Position numbers and translations under genes: made by a program. Positions 1-7,518 of a stretch of DNA of 54,814 nucleotides are shown piece by piece. The notes below the pieces were generated by a model that was not told where the DNA came from, made no database searches, and was given only the letters and a program-made list of their open reading frames with translations. The first letter of the stretch is position 1. Each line of letters opens with the position of its first letter. Source of the stretch: a virus; IMG/VR virus record IMGVR_UViG_3300033146_000595, positions 1-54,814 of that record. One strand, written 5' to 3'.

Positions 1-80
1 AGTAGAACTTACTCCTGTGTTGAGTTATAACCAACATAAGAGTATAGTGAGATAAACCATATGAGAAGGAATATAGTAAT

Positions 81-638
81 ATGACAGAATTTTGGGCATG
101 GTTCCTTTATATTGGTGGTGGATTAATATTCACCGTTAGTGTTTTGGACTCATTAATTAGATTTATTAAATGGTATAAAACAGGTAGGGCTTCGGCAGGT
201 AAACAAATTGATAAGCATATCAATGATATTATCGCTGAGGATAGAAAAACAAATTGCCCCTATCTACATGGGTATGAGCGAGATGTTTTAGCGAGAAATA
301 GAGAAAATGATTTATTAAAAGAATTCATACTCAAGGAGTTAACGCCTATAAAAGAAGGTTTAGAAGAGGTTCGGGAGTGGAACAAAAAAATGCATCATTC
401 CATAATGGACGATTTAAAAGTTAATCTTAGATCTATATATGTGCGATTTGAAAGAAAAGGGTCTATGACTAAGAACGATCAGACTAACTGGGATAAGTAC
501 TACTCCAACTACAAAGATCTTGGCGGTAATAGCGACATTAAGAGAATGGATGATATTATTCAAAAGGCAAGATTGGAGACAACGTTGGGGAAGGCACGAA
601 AAATGAAGGAGGAGAAAGAATCAAATGAAGGTAAATAG
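81..638 (+). CDS. Membrane-anchored coiled-coil protein, lysis region
   Basis: A 185-residue protein with one N-terminal membrane span (about residues 5-28), then a long charged helical region. Near the C-terminus is a YKDLGGNSDI-like segment that I associate, from memory, with small phage membrane proteins near holins in Bacillota phages. The SD is AGAAGGAA before the ATG. It overlaps the holin gene by 14 bases, so the two are probably translated together. A role in lysis or membrane association is inferred from the neighbour; there is no enzymatic motif. Confidence 0.6.
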   Translation: MTEFWAWFLYIGGGLIFTVSVLDSLIRFIKWYKTGRASAGKQIDKHINDIIAEDRKTNCPYLHGYERDVLARNRENDLLKEFILKELTPIKEGLEEVREWNKKMHHSIMDDLKVNLRSIYVRFERKGSMTKNDQTNWDKYYSNYKDLGGNSDIKRMDDIIQKARLETTLGKARKMKEEKESNEGK

Positions 639-1035
639 AATGATGATACAGAGAGTTATAGCGGCATTGATATTCTTAATAGGATTTGTGTTTGCTATAC
701 TAAGTATGTTTGGGGTACAGGTTACCGTTAACCAAGCGGACATTAACAATGTTATATTTGGACTAGGGTCTGTTATAGCAGCTCTTATCGAGTTTGGACC
801 GTTATTATACGGCCTAGTTAAAGATAAGAATATTAGGGAACTATTATCTATCGTTAATGATGTAGTGTACGCGGTGGAAAAATCAAAAGGTCTTTCTGGA
901 CCAGAGAAGAAACAAAAAGCATTAGAAGCAATAACTACAATATGTGAAGAGCGAAACATTATATTTGACGCCGTACAGGTAGAGCAAATGATCGAATCTG
1001 TTATCGCTATATACAATACTGTAGTAAAAAAATAA
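625..1035 (+). CDS. LLH-type phage holin
   Basis: A 136-residue protein with two hydrophobic segments (about residues 8-30 and 42-62) and a charged C-terminal helix region (VVYAVEKSKGLSGPEKKQKA, then a helix ending IESVIAIYN). This layout resembles the LL-H holin family, which forms inner-membrane lesions that release endolysin at the end of infection. The GGAGG at 607-611 lies a little far from the ATG at 625; an in-frame ATG at 640 is an alternative. No endolysin is visible, so it presumably lies upstream, outside the window. Confidence 0.7.
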   Translation: MKVNRMMIQRVIAALIFLIGFVFAILSMFGVQVTVNQADINNVIFGLGSVIAALIEFGPLLYGLVKDKNIRELLSIVNDVVYAVEKSKGLSGPEKKQKALEAITTICEERNIIFDAVQVEQMIESVIAIYNTVVKK

Positions 1036-1050
1036 TAGGAGGATACAAAA

Positions 1051-1221
1051 ATGAAAAAAAATGTAACTATTGAATTTGAGAACTCATCTCCAAGTGCTAT
1101 TCCTACGAAGGCTACTATACAGATGGAATTAGTTGAGGTTCCAGTTGTTCCAGCGGACGACGGTCTCGCATATGTATTAGAAGTTACCGATGGCGTTTTG
1201 TCTTGGGTACTAAAAGCATAA
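1051..1221 (+). CDS. Small hypothetical protein, 56 aa
   Basis: An ATG with a strong AGGAGG seven bases upstream opens a 56-codon frame ending at TAA 1219-1221. The product begins MKKNVTIEFENSS and ends VLSWVLKA, and looks like a small beta-rich soluble protein without membrane spans. It follows the holin and is closed by a hairpin terminator. I do not recognise the family. Confidence 0.6.
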   Translation: MKKNVTIEFENSSPSAIPTKATIQMELVEVPVVPADDGLAYVLEVTDGVLSWVLKA

Positions 1222-1230
1222 CTTAGATAA

Positions 1231-1276
1231 AAAAACCGAGTCTGACGTGTCTAGTACACAGGGACTTGGTTTTTGC
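1231..1276 (+). terminator. Rho-independent terminator
   Basis: AAAACCGAGTC (about 1232-1242) pairs with GGACTTGGTTTT (about 1262-1273) with one G-U pair. An inner GTGT/ACAC stem is possible, and a T-rich tail follows. It closes the lysis-region transcript just before the first recurrent promoter-like motif. Confidence 0.7.
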
Positions 1277-1290
1277 TTTTTACCTAAACT

Positions 1291-1320
1291 CGCATGAATT
1301 ACATATACCATTATAGAAAG
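1291..1320 (+). promoter_or_regulatory. Recurrent early promoter-like motif, copy 1
   Basis: CGCA-N6-ACAT, then seven bases, then TATAGA at 1312. This is the full consensus found ten times in the window. The start codon of the next gene is 26 bases after the T of TATAGA. Upstream it shares TTTTTACCTAAACT with the copy at 1642. Confidence 0.65.
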
Positions 1321-1337
1321 ATAGAGGAGGAGAAATA

Positions 1338-1607
1338 ATGGAAAATTTAGATCGAATTTTTAACATAGAGAAGAACAAGAAATGGATGACATTTGGTGTT
1401 TACGAAATGGATGCTAACACAAGCACAATCGAACGAACATGTAAGGCTATGAATGTAGAAACAAGAATAGTAAATATGGAGGGCGATGTTGAGGGTGTTC
1501 ACGCCAAATTGAAAGCATTAGAGTTATACACGATTGATGTTGTCTTTGGTGAAATGGTCAAGTTAGTTATTATGAACGCGCTATTATTACAAGAAGAGGA
1601 AGAGTAA
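1338..1607 (+). CDS. Hypothetical early protein, 89 aa
   Basis: A soluble 89-residue protein, mixed charge and with a Glu-rich C-terminus. It has a strong SD (GAGGAGG) and its own copy of the recurrent motif, so it looks like a stand-alone early cassette. No membrane span or known motif is visible and I do not recognise the family. Confidence 0.6.
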   Translation: MENLDRIFNIEKNKKWMTFGVYEMDANTSTIERTCKAMNVETRIVNMEGDVEGVHAKLKALELYTIDVVFGEMVKLVIMNALLLQEEEE

Positions 1608-1641
1608 GTTAAACACTTATTCTTTGCTTTTTACCTAAACT

Positions 1642-1670
1642 CGCACATTTTACATATACCATTATAGAAA
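1642..1670 (+). promoter_or_regulatory. Recurrent early promoter-like motif, copy 2
   Basis: CGCACATTTTACAT, seven bases ATACCAT, TATAGA at 1663. Together with the preceding CTTTTTACCTAAACT it nearly duplicates the block at 1273-1320, which suggests cassette duplication. The gene start is at 1690. Confidence 0.65.
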
Positions 1671-1689
1671 ACTAAAGGAGGTTTTTATA

Positions 1690-1893
1690 ATGAAATTCAG
1701 TTTTATGAAGATTTTAGGAATTGGTATACTAGCCAGCATTGGAACAAATGCGGTAGTAAACACAGCAAGTAGAATTAGAAGAGACAGACTTGAAGATGAA
1801 AACTATCAAGAAGAGATTAGAAGAAAAAGAGAAGAAAGAGAAACTCGCAAAGCAGAGAAAGCAGCTAGAAAAGCAGCGGCTAAGACTGTCTGA
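1690..1893 (+). CDS. Small membrane protein with charged tail
   Basis: A 67-residue protein: an N-terminal hydrophobic segment (about residues 5-25), then a strongly charged helix rich in Arg, Glu and Lys ending in an alanine/lysine repeat. The SD is AAAGGAGG. It is probably inserted in the host membrane with a cytoplasmic tail. It forms a complete cassette with the motif at 1642 and the hairpin at 1892. Function unknown. Confidence 0.65.
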   Translation: MKFSFMKILGIGILASIGTNAVVNTASRIRRDRLEDENYQEEIRRKREERETRKAEKAARKAAAKTV

Positions 1894-1920
1894 AGTAGAG
1901 TAAACTCTGCTTCTTTTTTC
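1892..1920 (+). terminator. Rho-independent terminator
   Basis: GAAGTAGAGT and ACTCTGCTTC form a hairpin with a two-base AA loop and internal mismatches, followed directly by TTTTTT. It sits at the stop codon of the preceding gene. Confidence 0.75.
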
Positions 1921-1951
1921 TTTATATTTTAAAAAATAGGAGGAGAAAGAG

Positions 1952-2224
1952 ATGAAAAAAGAATTAACCGGATGTACGGATATGTGTAAGGATTTGAAGA
2001 AGCATTATTTAGTAGTGTGTCAAGTGGGGTTTGATGAAATCAACGTTAGTAGATTTCGCGCTAACTGTCCAGAGTGTGGAGCAATGTTGTATTCCGCACA
2101 ACACCCAAGTACGTTTAAATCAGTGTTTCCAATAGAAAGACCATTCTGTCACCATTGTGGGGTGCGTGTGGATTCGTCAAAAGTTGAAACGGACGAGTCT
2201 AAATATTGTAATTCGGCGGGATAA
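1952..2224 (+). CDS. Zinc-ribbon protein, 90 aa
   Basis: A soluble 90-residue protein with two cysteine pairs, CPEC (about residues 35-38) and CHHC (about residues 65-68), the usual spacing for a treble-clef or ribbon-type zinc site. Additional cysteines near the N-terminus (CTDMC) may bind a second ion. A nucleic-acid or protein-binding role is likely but not specific. The 43-base leader before and into the gene is nearly repeated at 19449-19491. There is no promoter-like motif directly upstream, so it is probably read through from 1642. Confidence 0.65.
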   Translation: MKKELTGCTDMCKDLKKHYLVVCQVGFDEINVSRFRANCPECGAMLYSAQHPSTFKSVFPIERPFCHHCGVRVDSSKVETDESKYCNSAG

Positions 2225-2227
2225 TAT

Positions 2228-2257
2228 CGCATAAATTACATGCCTCTTTATAGAAAG
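2228..2257 (+). promoter_or_regulatory. Recurrent early promoter-like motif, copy 3
   Basis: CGCATAAATTACAT, seven bases GCCTCTT, TATAGA at 2249; the start codon follows at 2274. Confidence 0.65.
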
Positions 2258-2273
2258 AAAGAGGAGGAATAAT

Positions 2274-2495
2274 ATGAGAAAATTAGGACGTTGGACAGTA
2301 ATATTTAGAGGTAACTACTTTAGAGTTATAAGAGATATGTTTGTTCGAATCTATAAGGGATTTATATTCGTTATGAGATTCAATTGGCAGATCATTAGAC
2401 ATCTATTGAGAGTTATACTATTTATAGTTGGCATCAACTGGTTTGAAGTAGAAAGACTCATCAGACGTAAAATAAGGGGAGACTATGTAACATAG
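2274..2495 (+). CDS. Small basic membrane-associated protein, 73 aa
   Basis: A 73-residue, Arg-rich protein with a hydrophobic stretch around residues 42-62 (HLLRVILFIVGINW) and amphipathic Arg/aromatic segments before it. The SD is GAGGAGG. It likely lies on or in the membrane. It has its own motif copy. Function unknown. Confidence 0.6.
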   Translation: MRKLGRWTVIFRGNYFRVIRDMFVRIYKGFIFVMRFNWQIIRHLLRVILFIVGINWFEVERLIRRKIRGDYVT

Positions 2496-2546
2496 GCTCT
2501 TCCTTTTCGTTGTTTGCGTAAATTAAACTATAGGAGGATTTTAATT

Positions 2547-2789
2547 TTGAGAAGATTTTATGTAAAGTTTTTAAAAGAAGTTTATGAAGAAGATGGTGGA
2601 GAGCACTATTCACAAGGAGAAATGGAAGTTAATATTTCAGACTACTATGCTGCGCCAACAGAGGCCAATACAAAACCAACAGAAACATGGAAGATGTTAA
2701 GTCGAAAGTTAGAAATAGAAGTGGATAAACATCTACCGAAAAGACAATGCGTTAATTACATCATTGATGCAGAATTAAGAAGTCAATAA
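2547..2789 (+). CDS. Hypothetical protein with TTG start, 80 aa
   Basis: The likely start is TTG at 2547, nine bases after GGAGG at 2533-2537. A longer frame from 2514 would place the SD inside the gene. The product is a soluble acidic 80-residue protein with no recognised motif. The leader contains a shortened version of the recurrent motif (GCGTAAATTAAAC then TATAGG), in which TATAGG runs directly into the SD. Confidence 0.55.
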   Translation: MRRFYVKFLKEVYEEDGGEHYSQGEMEVNISDYYAAPTEANTKPTETWKMLSRKLEIEVDKHLPKRQCVNYIIDAELRSQ

Positions 2790-2811
2790 GAAGAAAAGGA
2801 GAACGAAGACG

Positions 2812-3180
2812 ATGGGAAAATTTCTATATACAATAGTATGTAGACACTATACTATCAACGGCATAATCGAAATAGATTTATATGAAGTGCTCAGACGTCT
2901 TCGTATAAATCCTACATGGAATTCATACCACTTTATTCATTATCATGTGTATAGTGGACAAGCGGTCGAATACGTAATAAAGAAGGTATTACGCAAAGTA
3001 GATCTTAATGAACATACTAAACAATTTTATTCATATCATAGTCCTTTTTCGATTATGTACACGGGTATGTATGATTTAAAGGATGTGTCGAACATGAATA
3101 ACGAGAGCATATTTATGAGATTAGGTATGAGTAACACGGAATTTAATAAAATATACGGAAGGAAAGAGGTGACGAAATGA
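2812..3180 (+). CDS. Hypothetical protein, 122 aa
   Basis: A 122-residue protein rich in Tyr, His and Ile, with no clear membrane span. It begins after AAAGGAGAACG and its TGA overlaps the ATG of the next gene, indicating coupled translation. I do not recognise the family. Confidence 0.6.
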   Translation: MGKFLYTIVCRHYTINGIIEIDLYEVLRRLRINPTWNSYHFIHYHVYSGQAVEYVIKKVLRKVDLNEHTKQFYSYHSPFSIMYTGMYDLKDVSNMNNESIFMRLGMSNTEFNKIYGRKEVTK

Positions 3181-3314
3181 TATTTGCACCATTTAGGTAT
3201 GTACTCACTGGTATGATAATAGGCGTCGTTGCCGTTAGTCTATCAAACGATTATGTTATACTCAGTAGAAGAAGATACAACAGATTAAGAAGGAGAAATA
3301 ATAATGAAGAATAA
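3177..3314 (+). CDS. Small membrane protein, 45 aa
   Basis: An ATG overlapping the previous stop opens a 45-codon frame ending at TAA 3312-3314. Residues about 8-27 are hydrophobic (YVLTGMIIGVVAVSL) and the C-terminus is an Arg/Asn-rich cytoplasmic tail. AGAGGTGA serves as SD. The frame overlaps the next gene by 11 bases. Confidence 0.55.
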   Translation: MIFAPFRYVLTGMIIGVVAVSLSNDYVILSRRRYNRLRRRNNNEE

Positions 3315-3540
3315 ATTATTAATGATTACCGCGGGTATTGGGTTTTTTACCGCCGGAGTATTTTCTGGAAAACAAATCCAGAAATCATCACATAAAAAGA
3401 AAACCGTATACGCTGGGACATTACAGGTATATTATGTAAACGACTCACCTGAATTATATTTAGCTTTAACCGTGCCACCAGAAGATTTAGTAAATGCAGC
3501 GGACGTTGTATTAAACGTTAGTAATGAAAAAGTTAAATAG
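3304..3540 (+). CDS. Small anchored protein with YAGTL-type domain, 78 aa
   Basis: An N-terminal membrane anchor (about residues 4-20), a basic turn, then a small beta domain starting YAGTLQVYYVN. I recall similar N-anchored proteins with a YAGTL segment as common small phage proteins of unknown role. The SD is AGGAGA. The stop codon overlaps the next motif copy. Confidence 0.6.
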   Translation: MKNKLLMITAGIGFFTAGVFSGKQIQKSSHKKKTVYAGTLQVYYVNDSPELYLALTVPPEDLVNAADVVLNVSNEKVK

Positions 3541-3568
3541 CATGAAATACATACCGTATTATAGAAAC
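3539..3568 (+). promoter_or_regulatory. Recurrent early promoter-like motif, copy 4
   Basis: AGCATGAAATACAT (A instead of C at the first position), seven bases ACCGTAT, TATAGA at 3560. Its first two bases are the last two of the preceding stop codon, so this copy is packed against the coding sequence. Confidence 0.6.
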
Positions 3569-3587
3569 GTGAAGAGGAGAGAAGTTT

Positions 3588-4130
3588 ATGAAAAGTAAAA
3601 CGAAGAACGATTTGAACGCGATAATTGACGATATAGTCGTTGATTACAATAACGCAGCACCAGATGAAAAAGGAAAGGTATTAGGAGACCTAATCAAAGT
3701 AGTAAATGTTGCTAAAGAAATTGAAAGCACAACGATTGAAAATCAGATTAAAAAGAAGAAATTCAAACTAGATGTGGAAAAATTAGAGTTAGATAGACGA
3801 CGAATTGATATTGATGTGGATAAGTTAGATATGGAACGAGATAAGTTGGAAAACGATCGAGACAAATTTAAGTTAACCACGGATAATGATATTCGTAAAA
3901 TCGAACTAGATGATTCCAAATTAGAGTTTGAAAAACGGAAGTTTGGTTTCGAATTGGATAAAGTTAAGGCTGATAAAATATTTAGTGCAATTATGAAAGG
4001 ATTAGAGGTAGGATTACCATTAATTATTTATGGAGGACTGTCGGTGTTGTCATTGAAGGCTATATACAAGGATGACGTTCGAGTTCCAAGTGAGACATGG
4101 GGCTTCATCAGAAGTGTTTCAAAGAAATAA
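3588..4130 (+). CDS. Coiled-coil membrane protein, 180 aa
   Basis: Residues about 45-125 form a long heptad-rich coiled coil with many Lys/Asp/Glu/Leu repeats (for example KLELDRRRIDID). A hydrophobic span follows at about 138-155 (LEVGLPLIIYGGLSVLSL) and then a short tail. I recall similar C-terminally anchored coiled coils as common in Bacillota phages. Likely an oligomer projecting from the membrane into the cytoplasm. The gene has its own motif copy and terminator. Confidence 0.65.
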   Translation: MKSKTKNDLNAIIDDIVVDYNNAAPDEKGKVLGDLIKVVNVAKEIESTTIENQIKKKKFKLDVEKLELDRRRIDIDVDKLDMERDKLENDRDKFKLTTDNDIRKIELDDSKLEFEKRKFGFELDKVKADKIFSAIMKGLEVGLPLIIYGGLSVLSLKAIYKDDVRVPSETWGFIRSVSKK

Positions 4131-4151
4131 AGGGTATTCATATACCCTTTA
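4129..4151 (+). terminator. Hairpin terminator, weak tail
   Basis: AAAGGGTAT and ATACCCTTT form a perfect stem overlapping the stop codon. The following T-run is short and interrupted, so read-through into the next genes is likely. Confidence 0.55.
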
Positions 4152-4185
4152 ATCTTATAAAATAAGAAGAAAAGGAGAAATAGCA

Positions 4186-4446
4186 ATGAAGATGAACATA
4201 TTCAAAAAATTACATGACGTTGTTGATAAGGGTAGTAGTGATATAGAGAAACTCGTTACCAAAGCAGAGATGTTTGTTGAACAAACTGAAGAACTACTTA
4301 GGTCAAGTGATAACAGTATTAAGATTATCGCAGGATTTGTAGTGGCGTCAATGGGTATACAGATGATAGCATCATATACTCAATTAAGAGTTAATGTAAA
4401 AATGTTATCTATCATGAAGGGTATACAAAATGAAAAGATTAAATAA
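4186..4446 (+). CDS. Small membrane protein, 86 aa
   Basis: An amphipathic N-terminal half followed by one membrane span around residues 46-64 (IKIIAGFVVASMGIQMIASY). The SD is AAAGGAGA. Its end overlaps the next gene by 17 bases. Function unknown. Confidence 0.6.
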   Translation: MKMNIFKKLHDVVDKGSSDIEKLVTKAEMFVEQTEELLRSSDNSIKIIAGFVVASMGIQMIASYTQLRVNVKMLSIMKGIQNEKIK

Positions 4447-4660
4447 TAACCAGAACGAAATGACTAAGAGAAATAGAAAGATATTTGAAGATAGAGAGGC
4501 TGGTTCAATGATAGTTGAGCTGTCCGAAGAGTATGGTTTATCCATCCCAAGGATTCATAGGATTTGTGTTCAAGAGGAAGTAAAGGATTTACGAGATAAA
4601 AATATTCAATTGGAAAATCAAGTTAACGCATGCCATAATATTTTAAGGCATAAAAAATAG
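4430..4660 (+). CDS. Small helix-turn-helix protein
   Basis: A 76-residue protein. Residues about 16-46 fit a sigma-70 region 4-like HTH: an acidic helix, then SMIVELSEEYGLSIPRIHRI. A short predicted coiled coil follows, probably for dimerisation. This is the only clear stand-alone DNA-binding regulator among the early genes, so it may control the early cassettes; that role is inferred. Confidence 0.6.
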   Translation: MKRLNNNQNEMTKRNRKIFEDREAGSMIVELSEEYGLSIPRIHRICVQEEVKDLRDKNIQLENQVNACHNILRHKK

Positions 4661-4666
4661 GAGGAA

Positions 4667-5059
4667 ATGATGAACAAATTTAAAAGCTGGTATAAACGAA
4701 ACAAAAAAACATTAGCGGTAGTAGGGTTTGGAGTCGTGGGCGGAGTTTGCGCGGTATATGCGTACAGAGGTATCAACAGCGCAATTCATATTAGTAAGGC
4801 GAAAATGCTTATGGTTGTGGAGAACAAACTTAAACTAGTACCCGATGGAGATGTAATTGATATTATAGTAGGTAATAGGAGTGATGATTTTTCAAGAACT
4901 GTAGTATCCAAGCAATGGACCAAGTTGGATGGAGAAGTATTATATTTGGGTAAGGTATTGAGTAGGGTAGAGTTATCTGATGATGAGAAGATAGCCAACC
5001 AATTGAGTCGAATCGGTCGTAGTATTACACACGCGATTAATAAGATCTCAAAAGATTAG
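4667..5059 (+). CDS. N-anchored hypothetical protein, 130 aa
   Basis: After a basic N-terminus (KSWYKRNKK) there is a Gly/Val-rich membrane span (about residues 16-36), then a soluble domain of about 90 residues. AGGAGG precedes two adjacent ATGs (4667 and 4670), either of which could start translation. Function unknown. Confidence 0.6.
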   Translation: MMNKFKSWYKRNKKTLAVVGFGVVGGVCAVYAYRGINSAIHISKAKMLMVVENKLKLVPDGDVIDIIVGNRSDDFSRTVVSKQWTKLDGEVLYLGKVLSRVELSDDEKIANQLSRIGRSITHAINKISKD

Positions 5060-5063
5060 TATT

Positions 5064-5093
5064 CGCGTAAAATACATAGGCTATTATAGAATC
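5064..5093 (+). promoter_or_regulatory. Recurrent early promoter-like motif, copy 5
   Basis: CGCGTAAAATACAT, seven bases AGGCTAT, TATAGA at 5085. The next start codon is at 5119, a slightly longer leader than in most copies. Confidence 0.65.
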
Positions 5094-5118
5094 ATAAAAT
5101 AAAAAGGAGGATTTAAAA

Positions 5119-5478
5119 ATGCAAAAAGAAGTTATTATTAAAGTAGTTGAAGAAATTGCTGACGTGTTCACTAGCGCAGTAACAGTTGCCGGTATGGCAG
5201 GTGGAATGTGGGTAGTTATGGACGCAGTCGACAAAAGACTCAACAGACGAATAAAAGCTCACGCGGCTAAATTAGCTTTTGAAAATGATTTAAAAGAAGG
5301 AGAAATACAGGAAATTATTCGTATAGACAAGGGAATTCGATTCTTGGTGAAACCTTTTGTTATAGGTGTAGCATTATACATGGTTGTCAAGGTAAAAGAG
5401 GATGGTCAGTATGTAATGAGATACATTGGTAGCAGAGGAATTACACAAGCAGAATCGGTTAATATGTTTAACGAGTAA
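5119..5478 (+). CDS. Two-span membrane protein, 119 aa
   Basis: Hydrophobic segments at about residues 15-36 and 80-97 flank a charged middle region with KEGEIQEIIRIDKG. The SD is AAAGGAGG. It has its own motif copy upstream and terminator downstream. Function unknown. Confidence 0.6.
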   Translation: MQKEVIIKVVEEIADVFTSAVTVAGMAGGMWVVMDAVDKRLNRRIKAHAAKLAFENDLKEGEIQEIIRIDKGIRFLVKPFVIGVALYMVVKVKEDGQYVMRYIGSRGITQAESVNMFNE

Positions 5479-5498
5479 AGAGAGCGTATGCTCTTTTT
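5476..5498 (+). terminator. Rho-independent terminator
   Basis: AAAGAGAGC and GCTCTTTTT form a hairpin with a GTAT loop and a T-rich tail, overlapping the stop of the preceding gene. Confidence 0.7.
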
Positions 5499-5527
5499 CT
5501 TTATATTTTAAAAAAGGAGTAATGTGA

Positions 5528-5818
5528 ATGTATGATTTGGATACCCTGAGCGACATGATTAATTTCTTAGTTGATGAGTATCCAGATATTGATATTCGTA
5601 ACTCAAAGAAGTTGTTTAGGCAAAGAGAGTATGAAAAAATAATCATCGAGGAGATTGTTGAGTACTGTGGTGATCGACTCAGCGAAGACGTTATTGAATT
5701 GATAGAAGATTACGAGTTAGTGTATGAGTATTTCAATAACGCCCATAAAAACGATGCATACAAGTTTCAATTAAATGTGATACGTAAACTATTAAGGTTT
5801 TTAAGAAGGAGGAATTAG
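5528..5818 (+). CDS. Hypothetical acidic protein, 96 aa
   Basis: A soluble, helical, acidic 96-residue protein ending in a basic patch (LLRFLRRRN). Its leader is the TTTATATTTTAAAAAA type found after other terminators, without a motif copy, so it is probably expressed by read-through. Not recognised. Confidence 0.55.
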   Translation: MYDLDTLSDMINFLVDEYPDIDIRNSKKLFRQREYEKIIIEEIVEYCGDRLSEDVIELIEDYELVYEYFNNAHKNDAYKFQLNVIRKLLRFLRRRN

Positions 5819-5822
5819 AAGT

Positions 5823-6173
5823 ATGACTAAATATGTAGTCAATACTAGTGTAAGTAGATTGGAAGCAATGAATGGTTATACTTGTAATTCGGAAAGCAAA
5901 GACCATTTTTTAAGACATCTGGGATATAGGTTCGCAAAGACGTGTGGTATGACTGCCATAAACAATGCGTATGAGAGCGGTGATTTAATGATTGATATTT
6001 ATGAGAAACCGGCCATCCAGACAGAAGAAAGAATATATGGGCCAAAATTAATAAAGGAATTTTGGGGCGAGTTCGGATACAAACTGGAACTCGATTATGG
6101 CGAAGAGGAAAATGTCACTAGGGTATTTACAAGTGATGTTGAGGCCCATGAATGGTTAGGAGAGAATTCATGA
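5823..6173 (+). CDS. Hypothetical protein, 116 aa
   Basis: A soluble protein of 116 residues with an AGGAGG site inside the end of the preceding gene. No membrane span or catalytic motif is visible. Its last codons overlap the next small gene. Confidence 0.55.
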   Translation: MTKYVVNTSVSRLEAMNGYTCNSESKDHFLRHLGYRFAKTCGMTAINNAYESGDLMIDIYEKPAIQTEERIYGPKLIKEFWGEFGYKLELDYGEEENVTRVFTSDVEAHEWLGENS

Positions 6174-6289
6174 AAGAAGATAACGGACGTGATGGAGTAG
6201 ACTTCATGATAGGATTATTCATCGCTGTAGGCATATCGATAGTGTTTTATGGTATAATAACGGGTTTAATGTTATTGATATTCTATTAA
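6170..6289 (+). CDS. Small membrane protein, 39 aa
   Basis: ATG at 6170, overlapping the previous stop, opens a 39-codon frame ending at TAA 6287-6289. The first 11 residues are polar and the rest is almost wholly hydrophobic (FMIGLFIAVGISIVFYG onward). AGGAGA precedes the start. Likely a single-span or hairpin membrane peptide. Confidence 0.55.
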   Translation: MKEDNGRDGVDFMIGLFIAVGISIVFYGIITGLMLLIFY

Positions 6290-6340
6290 AACGCAGATTT
6301 AACATTGTCTATAATGAATAATAAAGAAGGAGGAATTTGA

Positions 6341-6553
6341 ATGAAAACTGTAACTAAGCTTGGTATAGTAGGACTTGCAACCTCAGCTATAATTTCGATT
6401 GTATTTGGAGTGATTGACATTAGTGATCGCCGTAAAGGAAAGAGACGATTCAATAAACAAGACATCGATTTAATAGCAGAGGAAGTAGCTACTAAACAAG
6501 AAGAAATTCGGTTAGCAAAACGAAGAAAACCTAAAGTTATTAAAGAAGATTAG
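6341..6553 (+). CDS. N-anchored small protein, 70 aa
   Basis: Residues about 5-27 are a membrane span; the rest is a Lys/Arg/Glu-rich cytoplasmic tail. It has an AAGGAGG site. A degenerate copy of the recurrent motif (CGCAGATTTAACAT, then CTATAATGAA) lies at 6292-6318 with altered spacing. Confidence 0.6.
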   Translation: MKTVTKLGIVGLATSAIISIVFGVIDISDRRKGKRRFNKQDIDLIAEEVATKQEEIRLAKRRKPKVIKED

Positions 6554-6572
6554 GGGTATACACATATACCCT
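6552..6572 (+). terminator. Hairpin terminator
   Basis: GGGGTATA and TATACCC flank a CACA loop at the stop codon, followed by a pyrimidine-rich tail. Confidence 0.65.
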
Positions 6573-6608
6573 TTCTCTTTATATTTTAAGAAAAGGAGAA
6601 TTTAGAAA

Positions 6609-7490
6609 GTGAATGTAAAAGCAAAACAAGGAGTAGCAATAGGTTTTTCGCTATTAGGCGCCGTTGGTACTATATCGACCGCCGTATTAGTTAGAGAGGC
6701 CGCGAAGAAAGAAGAAAAAGTGTATCAAACTTTATTACCATTTAAGAAAGGTAATATTAAAGACATTTTACTTATGTATAAATTACCAATAGCAGTGGGT
6801 GTTGCCACAGTATCATCTATAGTAGCATCATCTATCATGAGTAGACGAGCTGAGGCATCATTGCTTAGTATGGCTGTCATGGCCGATCAAGGATGGAGAA
6901 GGTATAAGAATCAGGTTAAATCAACTCTTGGGATAGGTACTCATAATGATATTCTAAAGGGTATAGGTAATAAAGTACAAAAAAATAATCAATCACTCAT
7001 ACCCAAACTTTCTGACGATGATACTAGAGAGTTGTATTACGATGACCTAGTTGGATATTTTCAAGCTAAACCAGAAGATTTAATATATGCGTATGCTACT
7101 ATAAACGAGATGTTAAATACAAGTCTTGGTACCAACAAGGGTGATGTATTTGATGGCGTTACTATTGATACGTTCTTACGATTGGCGAAGGCGACTGTGG
7201 TTGGTGGTACTGGTACCGATGACTCGCTTGATGAGTGGGGTTGGTCGATGGATTATTTAGAAGAAGGTTTTAATGAGTGTTGGATACATATGGGGTTTAG
7301 TAATGAAGTTACTGACGATGGGATTGTCCCATATAAAATTATTTCATGGATTGAAGAACCCATTCTATTATGTGATTACATAGACAATTATGACGATCAA
7401 TATTCACACGAGGAAACTAGAAAGTTGAATATGGATGATTACGTCGAAAAAGTTGAATTGAGTAAGTTCAACAAGAAGAACTACAAATAA
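6609..7490 (+). CDS. DUF6353-related membrane protein, GTG start
   Basis: A 293-residue protein starting at GTG, ten bases after AAAGGAGA. Two membrane spans (about residues 8-28 and 57-77) frame a cytoplasmic segment. After span two comes an alanine/methionine-rich helix with YKNQVKSTLG, resembling the LAAAYTM...YQDKTKEILG region of the next gene. The C-terminal domain is acidic with the DEWGW signature seen as DERGW or KYGW in the neighbours. I recall DUF6353 as widespread in Bacillota phages; its biochemical role is unknown to me. Confidence 0.65.
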   Translation: MNVKAKQGVAIGFSLLGAVGTISTAVLVREAAKKEEKVYQTLLPFKKGNIKDILLMYKLPIAVGVATVSSIVASSIMSRRAEASLLSMAVMADQGWRRYKNQVKSTLGIGTHNDILKGIGNKVQKNNQSLIPKLSDDDTRELYYDDLVGYFQAKPEDLIYAYATINEMLNTSLGTNKGDVFDGVTIDTFLRLAKATVVGGTGTDDSLDEWGWSMDYLEEGFNECWIHMGFSNEVTDDGIVPYKIISWIEEPILLCDYIDNYDDQYSHEETRKLNMDDYVEKVELSKFNKKNYK

Positions 7491-7518
7491 TTTATGATGA
7501 AAGATGGGGCCTTAACTA

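Noticed and set aside
1-80. A seven-codon frame at 61 before the first gene
   Set aside because: It is too short to call and overlaps the SD of the 81 gene. The first 80 bases otherwise show no feature I can support.
621-1016. A minus-strand frame opposite the holin gene
   Set aside because: It overlaps a recognisable holin fully and has no ribosome-binding site.
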